Shown: positions 1-8,100 of the stretch, piece after piece
How positions within the stretch are numbered: position 1 is the first letter of the stretch
Layout of the letters: each line of letters starts with the position of its first letter
From: CAYQAE01 sp964415445 [NCBI: uncultured archaeon]
GTDB lineage: Archaea; CAYQAE01
Assembly (NCBI GenBank): GCA_964415445.1
Contig: CAYQAE010000011.1
Location: forward strand, 15,705 to 27,671
DNA: 11,967 nucleotides
Direction of reading: 5' to 3'
Program-made: the position numbers and the translations under genes
Notes under the pieces: model-generated
Seen by the model: only the letters and a program-made list of their open reading frames with translations
What the model was told of the DNA's origin: nothing
Databases searched by the model: none

Positions 1-1112
1 TTGGTGTACCTGATAAATTTGGAAGAAAAGAAATACTAGAAGTTCACACCAGAGGGATGCCAAAAAATGATAACATAAATTTAGATGAGATCGCAAACAT
101 CACTCACGGTTTTGTAGGAGCTGATCTTGCAGCACTATCTAGAGAGAGTGCAATGAAATCAATAAGAAGAGTACTACCTGATATTGATCTCAAACAAGAC
201 AAAATTCCTACAGATATATTGACTAAAATCAAAGTAAAAAGAAACGACTTTTTGGAAGCATTCAAAGAGATTGAACCGTCAGCTCTTCGTGAAGCTCTAA
301 TAGAAGTACCTAATGTAAAATGGAAAGATATAGGTGGATTGAAGGATGTAAGACAAGAATTAATTGAGGCAGTTGAATGGCCACTTAAATACCCACAATC
401 TTTCAAAGATATCGGAGCTGATCCTCCAAGAGGAATATTGCTATATGGACCACCTGGAACCGGTAAAACTTTACTAGCTAAAGCTGTAGCTTCAGAATCT
501 GAAGCTAACTTTATTTCAGTGAAAGGACCAGAGATTTTATCAAAATGGGTAGGTGAGAGTGAAAAAGCTATACGAGAAATATTCAAAAAAGCAAAAGAGA
601 GTGCCCCAACTATAATATTCTTTGATGAAATTGATGCCATAGCACCACGTCGTGGTGGATCTTGTGGTGATTCAAAAGTTACAGAAAGAATCGTAAATCA
701 AATTTTAACTGAAATGGATGGTATTGAAAAACTAGAAGATGTAATAATAATTGGTGCAACAAACAGACCAGACATGCTAGATGAAGGACTACTCAGACCA
801 GGTAGATTTGATAGATTAATCAAAATAAAAAATCCAGAGAAAGAAGGAAGATATGAGATATTTAAGGTACATACTAAAAAAATGAAACTCGATGATGATA
901 TAGACTTGAAAAAACTTGCAGAAGATACAGATAAATTAACAGGCGCAGATATCCAATCAATATGTCAAGAAGCAGCAATGTTAGCATTACGTGAAGATAT
1001 AGGAGCTAAAAAAATATCTAATAAACATTTCAGTGATGCTTTATCAAAAATAAAGAAAAAAACGAAAACTTCAAATATAGATACATCAAATGCTACAATG
1101 GTCTACACATAA
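1..1112 (+). CDS. cdc48: Cdc48/VAT-type AAA+ ATPase, 3' part (5' end outside window)
   Basis: The frame is open from the left edge (first full codon at 3), so the ATG at 57 is internal and the gene begins outside the window. What remains is the tail of the first AAA domain (residues like [20 protein letters not shown]), its helical lid, the linker and a complete second AAA domain. The second domain shows Walker A GPPGTGKT (447-470), the pore-loop segment KWVGES, Walker B IIFFDEID (612-635), sensor-1 GATNRP and the arginine-finger region LLRPGRFDR. Proteins of this family are hexameric unfoldases that pull substrates through a central pore in the cytoplasm; archaeal members can feed the 20S proteasome. 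The last three residues, Val-Tyr-Thr, fit the hydrophobic-Tyr-any docking tail. The next gene is an Hsp20-like chaperone 14 bases downstream, a pairing I recall from other archaea. Identification is secure; the proteasome role is inferred. Confidence 0.96.
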   Translation, partial: GVPDKFGRKEILEVHTRGMPKNDNINLDEIANITHGFVGADLAALSRESAMKSIRRVLPDIDLKQDKIPTDILTKIKVKRNDFLEAFKEIEPSALREALIEVPNVKWKDIGGLKDVRQELIEAVEWPLKYPQSFKDIGADPPRGILLYGPPGTGKTLLAKAVASESEANFISVKGPEILSKWVGESEKAIREIFKKAKESAPTIIFFDEIDAIAPRRGGSCGDSKVTERIVNQILTEMDGIEKLEDVIIIGATNRPDMLDEGLLRPGRFDRLIKIKNPEKEGRYEIFKVHTKKMKLDDDIDLKKLAEDTDKLTGADIQSICQEAAMLALREDIGAKKISNKHFSDALSKIKKKTKTSNIDTSNATMVYT

Positions 1113-1115
1113 GAT

Positions 1116-1123
1116 GAGGTGAT
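1116..1123 (+). promoter_or_regulatory. Strong Shine-Dalgarno site deciding the GTG start at 1127
   Basis: GAGGTGAT is an eight-base match to the expected complement of the archaeal 16S rRNA 3' end (GGAGGTGATC). It lies three bases before the GTG at 1127 and just after the cdc48 stop. It supports GTG as the start and translation from a message shared with cdc48. Confidence 0.75.
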
Positions 1124-1126
1124 AGA

Positions 1127-1786
1127 GTGAATTACTGCCAAAACTGCAGAAAACAACTACATGGAGATGAAATTTTTTGTCCAAAATGCGGAGAACGTCT
1201 AACTAAAGGTAGGTCTCAAGATTTATTTGCAAGTCCTACCTTTGATAATTTTTTCAAAGATTTCAATTTAGACATGCCAAATATAGATAAAATATTCAAA
1301 AAACCAATATTTCGAGATTTTGAAATATTAGATCTTACCCCTCAGTTTTTTAGAAAACCAAAAACTACCAAAAAAGGATTTACAATTAAAATGTCTAGAA
1401 AACAAAATGAAGAGCCAAAAGTTGAAGTTGAAACTTTTGGAGATGTAGATCCAGAATATATCAGATCAAAAATACCTATTAATTTTAAAATACCTAAAAA
1501 AGAATCTAAAGATGTGCAAAAAGATAAACCAAAAAAGGTAGCAAAAGAATATAGTGAACCTGCAGCTGAGACTAGATGGATAGAAGATGAACTTCACATC
1601 GCAATAAATTTACCTGAAATTTATCAAGAGAAAGATATCCAAATTGATCAGCTAACAGAAAGTATAGAAATAAGAGCTGTAGGTGAAAAGAAAGGCTATT
1701 TCAAAATTGTCCAAATACCAAAAGGTGCAAAAATAATCTCACAGGAATTTGTACCCCAAAAACTAATTTTGCGAATCAAAAAGTAA
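1127..1786 (+). CDS. Zinc-ribbon protein with C-terminal Hsp20/alpha-crystallin-like domain
   Basis: The 219-residue product starts with a short zinc ribbon: Cys4, Cys7, Cys18 and Cys21 in two CxxC knuckles, the second CPKCG. A charged, phenylalanine-rich middle follows; residues 84-106 (GFTIKM... VEVETFGD) resemble the segment that precedes the crystallin fold in archaeal Hsp20-like proteins next to cdc48. Residues about 148-219 look like a compact Hsp20/CS beta-sandwich, with ELHIAINLPEI, IEIRAV and a final LILRIKK strand. No C-terminal IxI/V tail is obvious, which fits a co-chaperone or adaptor better than a large oligomeric small heat-shock protein. The GTG start has a strong ribosome binding site and the gene probably shares a transcript with cdc48. 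The context suggests it holds or delivers damaged proteins for Cdc48; this is inference. The Hsp20 assignment is moderately sure, the zinc ribbon sure. Confidence 0.85.
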   Translation: MNYCQNCRKQLHGDEIFCPKCGERLTKGRSQDLFASPTFDNFFKDFNLDMPNIDKIFKKPIFRDFEILDLTPQFFRKPKTTKKGFTIKMSRKQNEEPKVEVETFGDVDPEYIRSKIPINFKIPKKESKDVQKDKPKKVAKEYSEPAAETRWIEDELHIAINLPEIYQEKDIQIDQLTESIEIRAVGEKKGYFKIVQIPKGAKIISQEFVPQKLILRIKK

Positions 1787-1789
1787 AAC

Positions 1790-1814
1790 TTTTCTTTTTT
1801 TCAACAACTTTTTT
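1790..1814 (+). terminator. Oligo-T archaeal transcription terminator
   Basis: Directly after the stop of the Hsp20-like gene there are three T tracts (1790-1793, 1795-1801, 1809-1814) separated by single C or short CAACAAC spacers, with no GC-rich stem. Archaeal RNA polymerase terminates on such T tracts, so this is the probable end of the cdc48-hsp20 transcript. Confidence 0.55.
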
Positions 1815-1869
1815 AATTTATAACAAAACTATTAACATTAAAATTAGATAAAGAAAAAAATAATTGTAT

Positions 1870-1890
1870 GCTATAATTATACTTATAGCT
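1870..1890 (+). promoter_or_regulatory. Probable TATA-containing promoter region of the KaiC-like gene
   Basis: The 147-base gap before the gene at 1934 holds the terminator and then a stretch with TATAATTAT and CTTATAG. A TATA box near 1880-1888 would place transcription start about 1905-1915, giving a short leader with a weak AAAGG (1916-1920) 13 bases before the ATG. The region is so AT-rich that the exact box cannot be chosen. Confidence 0.3.
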
Positions 1891-1933
1891 TAATCACAAG
1901 ATACTTAATCATCTAAAAGGTAGCATAAAAAAG

Positions 1934-2920
1934 ATGCATTTTAATATATTCCATAAAGCAAAAAAGAAACAAGAAAGAAAAGAAGAAGACTCTATTGTTA
2001 TACCCACAGGATACAATAAATTAGATGAGATGTTAGATGGTGGGTTTAGATCTTCAAGATCTGCTCTCATATCAACAGGACCCTACATTCAAAAAGATCA
2101 ATTTATTAATAACATAATGTATGCAAATACAAAAAACAAAACCCATTGTGTAATGGTTAGTGATTATGAATTTGAACCACTCTATAAAATGGACCCCCAA
2201 TATTCACATTTTTTTGAATGGGGAAACCCAAACAATGAGTTTGCAGAAAAAAGATTCAAAGTCAAAGATTTTGCTTCATTAAATCTTCTCCTAGATTATT
2301 GTCTTCTAAATTTAGAAGGAAGAATAATATTCATAATAAATCTATTAAGTGTCTATGAAACAGTAGAAGAGGCAGTTTTATTTACAGAAGTACTAAATAA
2401 TAAAATCCATTTAGGTCATGGATTAGGTATATTTCTAACTCCTTTTGATTTCTTCCTAGATTATCTAAAACTATTTGAGTATAACCTAACTATTGAAGAT
2501 AGAAGAAGCAAAACTAAAATTTCAAGGATTCTAAATGTAGATAAACCTATAATTAAAGAATCAGTTCCACTAAAGATATTTGATAGATCTAGTTTTAAAA
2601 TAAAAGATACTTCACATCTTCCAAATGTGTTTGACGGGAGATACACTAATTTTACAGTGGATGTAGAGATAAAGAGCTCTGAGCATGCTAAAGAGTTTGC
2701 TATGCTGCTTCATGATGCCCTAAAACAATTAAATATGGTAGATATCGAAATATCGGAAGCAGATGAATCTGTATGGGGAAAAAGTTGGATGAAAAGTTGG
2801 CTGAGAGTTACTTTCGATACAGTGCTTCGAAGTATGGACGAAATTGTAGCGATATATGGATGGTTGCATGAATTTTGTGGATCAAACAAAGCACAAGTAA
2901 AAAATATCTATACTGCCTAA
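1934..2920 (+). CDS. KaiC/RecA-fold protein with degenerate P-loop and extra C-terminal domain
   Basis: The 328-residue product begins with a lysine-rich tail (1-20), then a KaiC-like entry motif IPTGYNKLDEMLDGG (23-37). Where a KaiC protein would carry Walker A, this one has LISTGPYIQKDQF (45-57): the lysine position may be kept, but the loop glycines are gone and the Mg-binding Thr/Ser is Asp. A hydrophobic beta strand RIIFIINLL (130-138) takes the Walker B place without a clear Asp. The fold continues to about 225 with a KaiC-like closing segment. Residues 236-328 look like a separate beta-alpha-beta-beta-alpha domain with several Trp residues that I do not recognise. It is probably cytoplasmic and a poor or inactive ATPase, serving as a binding or sensing module; the function is unknown. 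The HEAT-repeat protein at 9150-10982 carries a similar domain. Confidence 0.85.
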   Translation: MHFNIFHKAKKKQERKEEDSIVIPTGYNKLDEMLDGGFRSSRSALISTGPYIQKDQFINNIMYANTKNKTHCVMVSDYEFEPLYKMDPQYSHFFEWGNPNNEFAEKRFKVKDFASLNLLLDYCLLNLEGRIIFIINLLSVYETVEEAVLFTEVLNNKIHLGHGLGIFLTPFDFFLDYLKLFEYNLTIEDRRSKTKISRILNVDKPIIKESVPLKIFDRSSFKIKDTSHLPNVFDGRYTNFTVDVEIKSSEHAKEFAMLLHDALKQLNMVDIEISEADESVWGKSWMKSWLRVTFDTVLRSMDEIVAIYGWLHEFCGSNKAQVKNIYTA

Positions 2921-3099
2921 GTTTGGCTATCTTCTGATTCTTTAGAGTCGCCTTGCATAATATTTTTGAAAATATCCATAGGATTTATATTTAATTTAGG
3001 CATAAAGCTTTGAAATTTATCTGCTAAAGTTTCTATTTTTGAATTAAGTTTTTTAATCTCATCTAAAATTTCACCTAAAATATCATCAGTTTTTGACAT
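2917..3099 (-). CDS. Small coiled-coil protein of unknown function
   Basis: The 60-residue acidic product has an amphipathic helix over about residues 5-32 (ILGEILDEIKKL followed by SKIETLADKF) with heptad-spaced Ile/Leu, so a short coiled coil is likely. The tail is Ser/Glu/Asp-rich, and no Cys, signal peptide or membrane segment is present. The ATG is preceded by AAGGTGA with a seven-base spacer, the best support that this short frame is real. Its TAG overlaps the TAA of the convergent KaiC-like gene by four bases (2917-2920). It diverges from thiL. I do not recognise a family; it could be a small partner or oligomerisation peptide for a neighbouring product. Confidence 0.72.
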   Translation of the reverse strand: MSKTDDILGEILDEIKKLNSKIETLADKFQSFMPKLNINPMDIFKNIMQGDSKESEDSQT

Positions 3100-3106
3100 A
3101 TTATAT

Positions 3107-3113
3107 TCACCTT
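3107..3113 (-). promoter_or_regulatory. Shine-Dalgarno site of the small coiled-coil gene
   Basis: Read on the minus strand this is AAGGTGA, seven bases before the ATG at 3099. It matches the expected 16S complement and is the main reason for accepting this short gene and its start. Confidence 0.65.
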
Positions 3114-3140
3114 ATTCATTTTCAAAATGTAACTAACCCC

Positions 3141-3146
3141 TTTAAA
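3141..3146. promoter_or_regulatory. TTTAAA TATA-like box between divergent genes
   Basis: TTTAAA is palindromic and lies 28-33 bases before the thiL ATG (3174), the spacing expected for a leaderless archaeal message, which fits the lack of a ribosome binding site there. On the minus strand it lies about 42 bases before the small gene's ATG (3099), which would give a leader of roughly 15 bases containing the AAGGTGA site. It may serve either or both genes. Confidence 0.45.
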
Positions 3147-3173
3147 TGATTTTTTCAATCTAAATTAATATTG

Positions 3174-4133
3174 ATGAAAATATCAAAACTTGGAGAAGAT
3201 AAACTAATAGAATCATTTTTGGATATTAAAAAAGATAAAAATGTATTGTTAGGCCCAGGAGATGATTGTGCCCACATAAAAGGTATGAAAGATATTTTAA
3301 TTACCACAGATTCACTATCGATGCGAACTGATTTTCCAAAGATCATGAACTACACAGAGATGGGAAAGAAATCTGTAGCCGTTACTTTAAGTGATATCGC
3401 AGCAATGGGAGCTAGACCACGTGCTTTTTTGGTATCTCTCATACTTGATAAAAATTTAGATAAATCTGATTATGATAAATTAGTTTTAGGTATAAAAGAT
3501 GGTTGTAATATTCACAAAACACCTCTAGTAGGTGGAGATGTAGGTGAGGGTGATGAACTAATAATTGTAGGAATAGCTTTAGGTGAGAAAGTAGATAGGA
3601 TACTAAAAAGAAGTGGGGCAAAAATAGGGGATCTAATTTGCACAACAGGATATTTAGGTGCCGCAGCTTGTGGAGTAGAATATATGATAAATATTGGTGA
3701 TTCATCAGATAGCTACTCACTTAAGAGAGCTAAAGTTCCAAAAGCTAGAATTGAAGAGGGAATAATTTTATCAAAATATGCAAATTCCTGTATTGATATA
3801 AGCGATGGTTTGGCTAAAGATCTAGGTGAGATTATTCATCAATCAAATTTAGGCGCAGAGATATATGAAGATAAAATTCCAATCCATTATGATACCAAAA
3901 AAATAGCTAAAAAACTTTCAAAAAATCCTCTTGATTTTGTATTATATGGTGGAGAAGATTATGAACTTCTATTTACTATCAATGAGGATAACTTTGAAAA
4001 AATTAACAAAATTTCTCAGGTAAAAATTTCAAAAATAGGAAAAATTATACCAAAACATAAACTAGAATTGATAAATAAAGATGGAAATAGAAAAGAAATT
4101 AAAAAAGAAGGATTTCAACATTTTGTGAACTAA
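3174..4133 (+). CDS. thiL: Thiamine-monophosphate kinase ThiL
   Basis: ThiL phosphorylates thiamine monophosphate with ATP to give thiamine diphosphate, the active cofactor, in the cytoplasm. The 319-residue product has the usual family length and motifs: GPGDD (27-31) near the N terminus, TTDSL (44-48), SDIAAMGARPR (73-83), LVGGD (118-122), an RSGAKIGD turn (147-154), ISDGL (209-213) and GGEDYELLF (259-267). These acidic clusters bind Mg-ATP and substrate in the PurM/ThiL fold. I chose the ATG at 3174 over the TTG one codon upstream because it is the stronger start and the TATA-like TTTAAA sits about 30 bases before it, pointing to a leaderless transcript. The stop touches the start of the following radical SAM gene, so the two are probably co-transcribed and translationally coupled. 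No other thiamine genes are in the window. Confidence 0.96.
   Translation: MKISKLGEDKLIESFLDIKKDKNVLLGPGDDCAHIKGMKDILITTDSLSMRTDFPKIMNYTEMGKKSVAVTLSDIAAMGARPRAFLVSLILDKNLDKSDYDKLVLGIKDGCNIHKTPLVGGDVGEGDELIIVGIALGEKVDRILKRSGAKIGDLICTTGYLGAAACGVEYMINIGDSSDSYSLKRAKVPKARIEEGIILSKYANSCIDISDGLAKDLGEIIHQSNLGAEIYEDKIPIHYDTKKIAKKLSKNPLDFVLYGGEDYELLFTINEDNFEKINKISQVKISKIGKIIPKHKLELINKDGNRKEIKKEGFQHFVN
4125..4128 (+). promoter_or_regulatory. Weak Shine-Dalgarno site inside thiL for the radical SAM gene
   Basis: GTGA lies five bases before the ATG at 4134, within the last codons of thiL. It is a partial match to GGTGAT, so re-initiation by ribosomes finishing thiL (TAA directly followed by ATG) probably contributes. 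Confidence 0.35.
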
Positions 4134-5144
4134 ATGGAATATAGAACGAAATATTTTGTGCAAAAAAAGGGTAATAAAATACAATGCACTCTTTGCAGAC
4201 ATAGATGTATTATTTCTGAAGGTAAATTAGGTAGATGCAATGTTAGAAAAAATATATGTTCAAATTTGATAAGCTTAGTTTATGCAGATCCTAGATCTTG
4301 CACTATAAATCCAATTGAGAAAAAACCATTTTTTCATTTCTTCCCTGGATCTTATGCATTCTCTTTTGGAAGTGTTGGTTGCAATTTTAGATGTCTGAAT
4401 TGCCAAAATTGGAATCTAAGTCAAAATAGAAAGATAAGTGAACAATTTATAGAACCTGAAGTTTTAGTAGCTACAGCCTTGGCTCAAAATGCAGATGGGA
4501 TGTCCTATACTTTTAACGAACCTACTATATTTTTTGAATATGCATATGATGTTGCAAAAATTGCCAAAGAAAAGGGGATGTATAATATGTTTGTAACAAA
4601 CGGATATATTGAAGAGAGGCCACTTAGGGATATCTCAAAATATCTAGATGGTGCAAACATTGATATTAAAGGATTTAGTGAAAGTTTTTATAAAAAAGTA
4701 TGTGGCTCCCAATTAAAAAAAGTGCTAGATAGTGTCAAATTATATTTTAAGTTAGGGATATATATTGAGCTTACCTACCTTATAATTCCAAGTTATAATG
4801 ATGATGAGATACAGATCAGAGAGTTTGTTAAATGGACAAAAGACGAATTATCTGACGATGTCCCTATACATTTTAGTCGTTTTTTTCCCAAATATAAACT
4901 AAAAAATATAGCCCCTACACCTTATGAAACATTAGAAAAAGCCCGTAATATGGCTCTAAATTTAGGGATGAAATATGTATATCTTGGAAATGTTCAAAAA
5001 TATGAAGATACATATTGTCCAAATTGCTCAAAAATTGTAATTAAGAGACATCAATCTTCTATTTCAGATTATAAAGTTACAAAAGACAAAAAATGTCCCT
5101 TTTGTGGCCAAAAAATAAAAATAGTAGGAAATTATAGAGGATAA
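4134..5144 (+). CDS. amrS: AmmeMemoRadiSam-type radical SAM enzyme
   Basis: The 336-residue product carries the radical SAM cluster motif Cys83-x3-Cys87-x2-Cys90 in GCNFRCLNCQNW, which binds the [4Fe-4S] cluster that cleaves S-adenosylmethionine. An N-terminal Cys-rich segment (Cys18, 21, 25 and 35, in CTLCRHRC and GRCNVRKN) and the block NPIEKKPFFHFFPGS (59-73) are hallmarks of the family formerly called pyruvate-formate-lyase activating enzyme-like. The C terminus has a zinc-ribbon-like pair, YCPNC and KCPFCG. The family is named for its frequent association with AMMECR1 and Memo proteins; neither is encoded here, and the substrate is not established to my knowledge. The ATG follows the thiL stop with no gap. 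The stop is only two bases from the stop of the convergent surface-protein gene, so termination signals must lie inside the opposing gene. Confidence 0.93.
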   Translation: MEYRTKYFVQKKGNKIQCTLCRHRCIISEGKLGRCNVRKNICSNLISLVYADPRSCTINPIEKKPFFHFFPGSYAFSFGSVGCNFRCLNCQNWNLSQNRKISEQFIEPEVLVATALAQNADGMSYTFNEPTIFFEYAYDVAKIAKEKGMYNMFVTNGYIEERPLRDISKYLDGANIDIKGFSESFYKKVCGSQLKKVLDSVKLYFKLGIYIELTYLIIPSYNDDEIQIREFVKWTKDELSDDVPIHFSRFFPKYKLKNIAPTPYETLEKARNMALNLGMKYVYLGNVQKYEDTYCPNCSKIVIKRHQSSISDYKVTKDKKCPFCGQKIKIVGNYRG

Positions 5145-5146
5145 AT

Positions 5147-8100
5147 TTATCCAAATACTGTTCTACCCTCTAGTCCTTTATTTGCCTCTTCTTCAGCTTT
5201 TTTGCATACTTCAATTGATTTTGTAAATTCTTCCTTTTTATATAGATCTTTTGCCTCATTAAATAGTTTTTCAGCCTTTGGAGTAGTAATTCCTCTCTCA
5301 ATTATATCGTCTTTTAGGTGAGTTATCTGTTTGTATGCTTTTTTCATCATATTTGATTTATTGATCAATTCTTTTTCTAATTCTAACATCATTTTTTTGG
5401 CTTCTGCCATCTTACCTTCATCAAATTTAGCTCTACCTTCATTTATTTTCTCTTCATATTCTTCTGCAGCAAAACCATATTCTTTTCTCTCATCAACTAA
5501 TTCGATAGTAGAACCTAAGGCTGCATCTGCCTCTGTTTTTACATCTTCTTGTTTTGCACGTGCTTTCATCATGCCTAAAAGTCCGCCTAATACCGCTAAA
5601 ATAGCTACAATTATAGCAATAATTTGACCCCATGATGTTCCGCCACCGCCGCCTTTCTCAGTGGCTTTTGCAATAACATCTTTTGCTTTGTCAATTGCAC
5701 TTTGATATTCACCTGAATCAATTAATTGTCTAATTTCTTGTAGATTTTCATCAAATCCTTGTTGCAAACCTATTGCTTCATCAGCTTGTAGATAATACCA
5801 TTCAGCTTTGTCATGCAATGAAAAATTTGATAATATAAAATTAGTACTACCTGTATTATCATTAGTCCATGTATCTGTAGCCGAAATACTTATTTCCCAA
5901 TTTTTACCTAACATATCTTTTTCCCATACATCAGAAGTGTATGAAGATTTTGATTTGAAATAGGTAGAATTTACATCAAATTTATATTCAAAATAATTTT
6001 CTGATACATTTGCAAAACTTGCAATATCAATATTTTCTTTAAATAATCCACCTAGGGGGTCTTCTATGGATATAGTAAGTTGATATATTCGATTTATATC
6101 TGTTATATTAATTCTTAAAGTTAAAAGTGTACTTGAATTTGCAGATTGAGGTAATACTTCTACAGTTGTAAATACAGGATCATCTGTATCATAAGTTAAT
6201 TGATTAAGAATCTCTGAAGTAATAATTGACTTTGCGTGGAGATAACTTGGTGTTTCAGAGGAAATATTAGAAAGTTTAATTATTTCAAGTAAAGATCTCC
6301 AAGATGTTACAGCAGATGAATCATAATAGGATAATGATGCTTGATCCAATAACCAATCTGCATGATCATAGGTATTCCAAGCCTGATCTTCATCAGATAA
6401 ATTATCTAAATAGAATTTAGTAGAATTTTCACTTTTTGGATTTCCTTTTACATCTTCTGTTTCAAAGTATACTGTCCAATTTCGATCTATTAATTCACTC
6501 CAATGATCGCCATTTACATCCCATTCCAGTCCAAATCCAAGTGGATCTGAATCTTGAAGTCCAAATTGTTCAGCGTCAATTGAAGTAGTATAATAATAAA
6601 TACCCCCGCCAGAAGCATACATATTTGAACTAGCTAAATATGTTTTATCTTCTGGAGATAAAATTCTCACTCTAACATAATCTAAACCACTTGCATCTGA
6701 TATATTCACGTAAATTGTAAATGATTGATCTGTGCTTATAGAAGTTTGAGTAAGTGTTATGTCTTCAAATACAGGTGAATCTAGATCTTCTTCTGAAACG
6801 ATAAAAGAATCATCAGAAACATAACGTTTCATCCATGATCTATTATCAAAAATATAACCTACAACTTTATATGTACCGCTTTCATTTAAATAACTTTTAC
6901 CAATAAGTATAGAAGGTATTGATATCTCTTTAACTTGCATTCCTTCATAAGATTTATTCCAAAATAATACTTCATGTCCTGAATAATTTAGATAAAGACT
7001 AACATTTTTTATCTCTAAATTATCTTTGAATAATAAATTATTAATAGTAACATCTGTCTGATTTACAGTAATACCAGTTGAAGGTGAATAGGTAAAGGTA
7101 GTAAAAATTTTAGGATAATATCCAGATTCATCTAGATATTCATTATCATCCCCATATTCAAAATCTGAACGATTATAAGTAGGTTTAGTTTCATTAAAAT
7201 TTCCTGAATAATCAAATATTTTTACCCAAAAAACTGGTTTCATTAAAGGATATGCAAAAATTTGACTTGCAGTTAAGTTAATTTTAAATTCTCTATTAGT
7301 ATCAATTCCTGAAACAGGAGACATTTCATAAACAAATGTAGTTCCTTTAGCAGGATCAAGAATATGTAAATATGCTTTATCTAAATTAGCACTAGGGTCT
7401 GATGCATTTAACCAAATATTAATAGTTTGATTAGCAAGTGGTATATATTTACCTAAAGAAGTTATACCTAATGGATTTTCAATCTCATTCCAATCAAACG
7501 TTAAATTATTAACATAAGGATAATCAGTATCTGTAATACCTAAAAATTGATCGTCTAAGATAGTCAATCTTCCTGATGTATCATTCACATATATTGTAAA
7601 ATTTAATTTATCTTGATCACTTTTCCAATCTATATATATCGTACAATTATAAAACCATAAATTATCTCCATAAGTATTATTTAAGCTAAACGTAACGTTA
7701 ATTTGAGGTTCCCAACTTGGTGAAGGAGTTTTTGTGCTGTTATAATAATCATAACTAATCCAAACTTTTGAAATATTTACATCATCAGAAATATTATAAT
7801 TGAAATGTATTGTTTTATTTTGAATTGTTAAAGGATAAGGAGATATTACTTCATCATATGCAGTTGATGTAAATTCAGGTGTGCTATTATCCACATAAAA
7901 TTCATAAGTATCTTCCGAAATAAAAGAAGAACTAAACAAAGTTACATTAAATTTCACTAAATATGTTCCATTTATTGCAAGATTATTTTCAGTAACATAA
8001 GTTGTGTTAATCCATGTAGAATTTCTATTTCTTGCTGTTGTATTTATTAAACCCACTCTATCTGCTTGTGAAATATTAAAAGAAAGATTATTAGGATTAC

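Noticed and set aside
57-59. ATG at 57 as the true start of the AAA protein
   Set aside because: The same frame is open to the left edge and codes for conserved first-AAA-domain residues, so this is an internal methionine.
104-640. Minus-strand open frame of 178 codons inside cdc48
   Set aside because: It lies opposite highly conserved AAA motifs, has no ribosome binding site or recognisable product and is explained as an antisense shadow.
1860-1880. Short inverted repeat ATAATT...AATTAT before the KaiC-like gene
   Set aside because: Six-base AT-only arms are expected by chance in such DNA; it could be an operator but nothing else supports it.
2461-2646. Minus-strand frame of 61 codons inside the KaiC-like gene
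   Set aside because: It is fully antisense to a real gene and has no start signal or domain-like composition.
3155-3720. Two minus-strand frames (3155-3346 and 3439-3720) opposite thiL
   Set aside because: thiL motifs are intact across both. The second frame has an odd His/Leu/Tyr-rich composition typical of antisense reading.
5331-5627. Plus-strand frame of 98 codons opposite the surface-protein tail
   Set aside because: Its hydrophobic, Ser-rich product is the antisense image of the charged helices and membrane segment; no promoter or ribosome binding site was seen.
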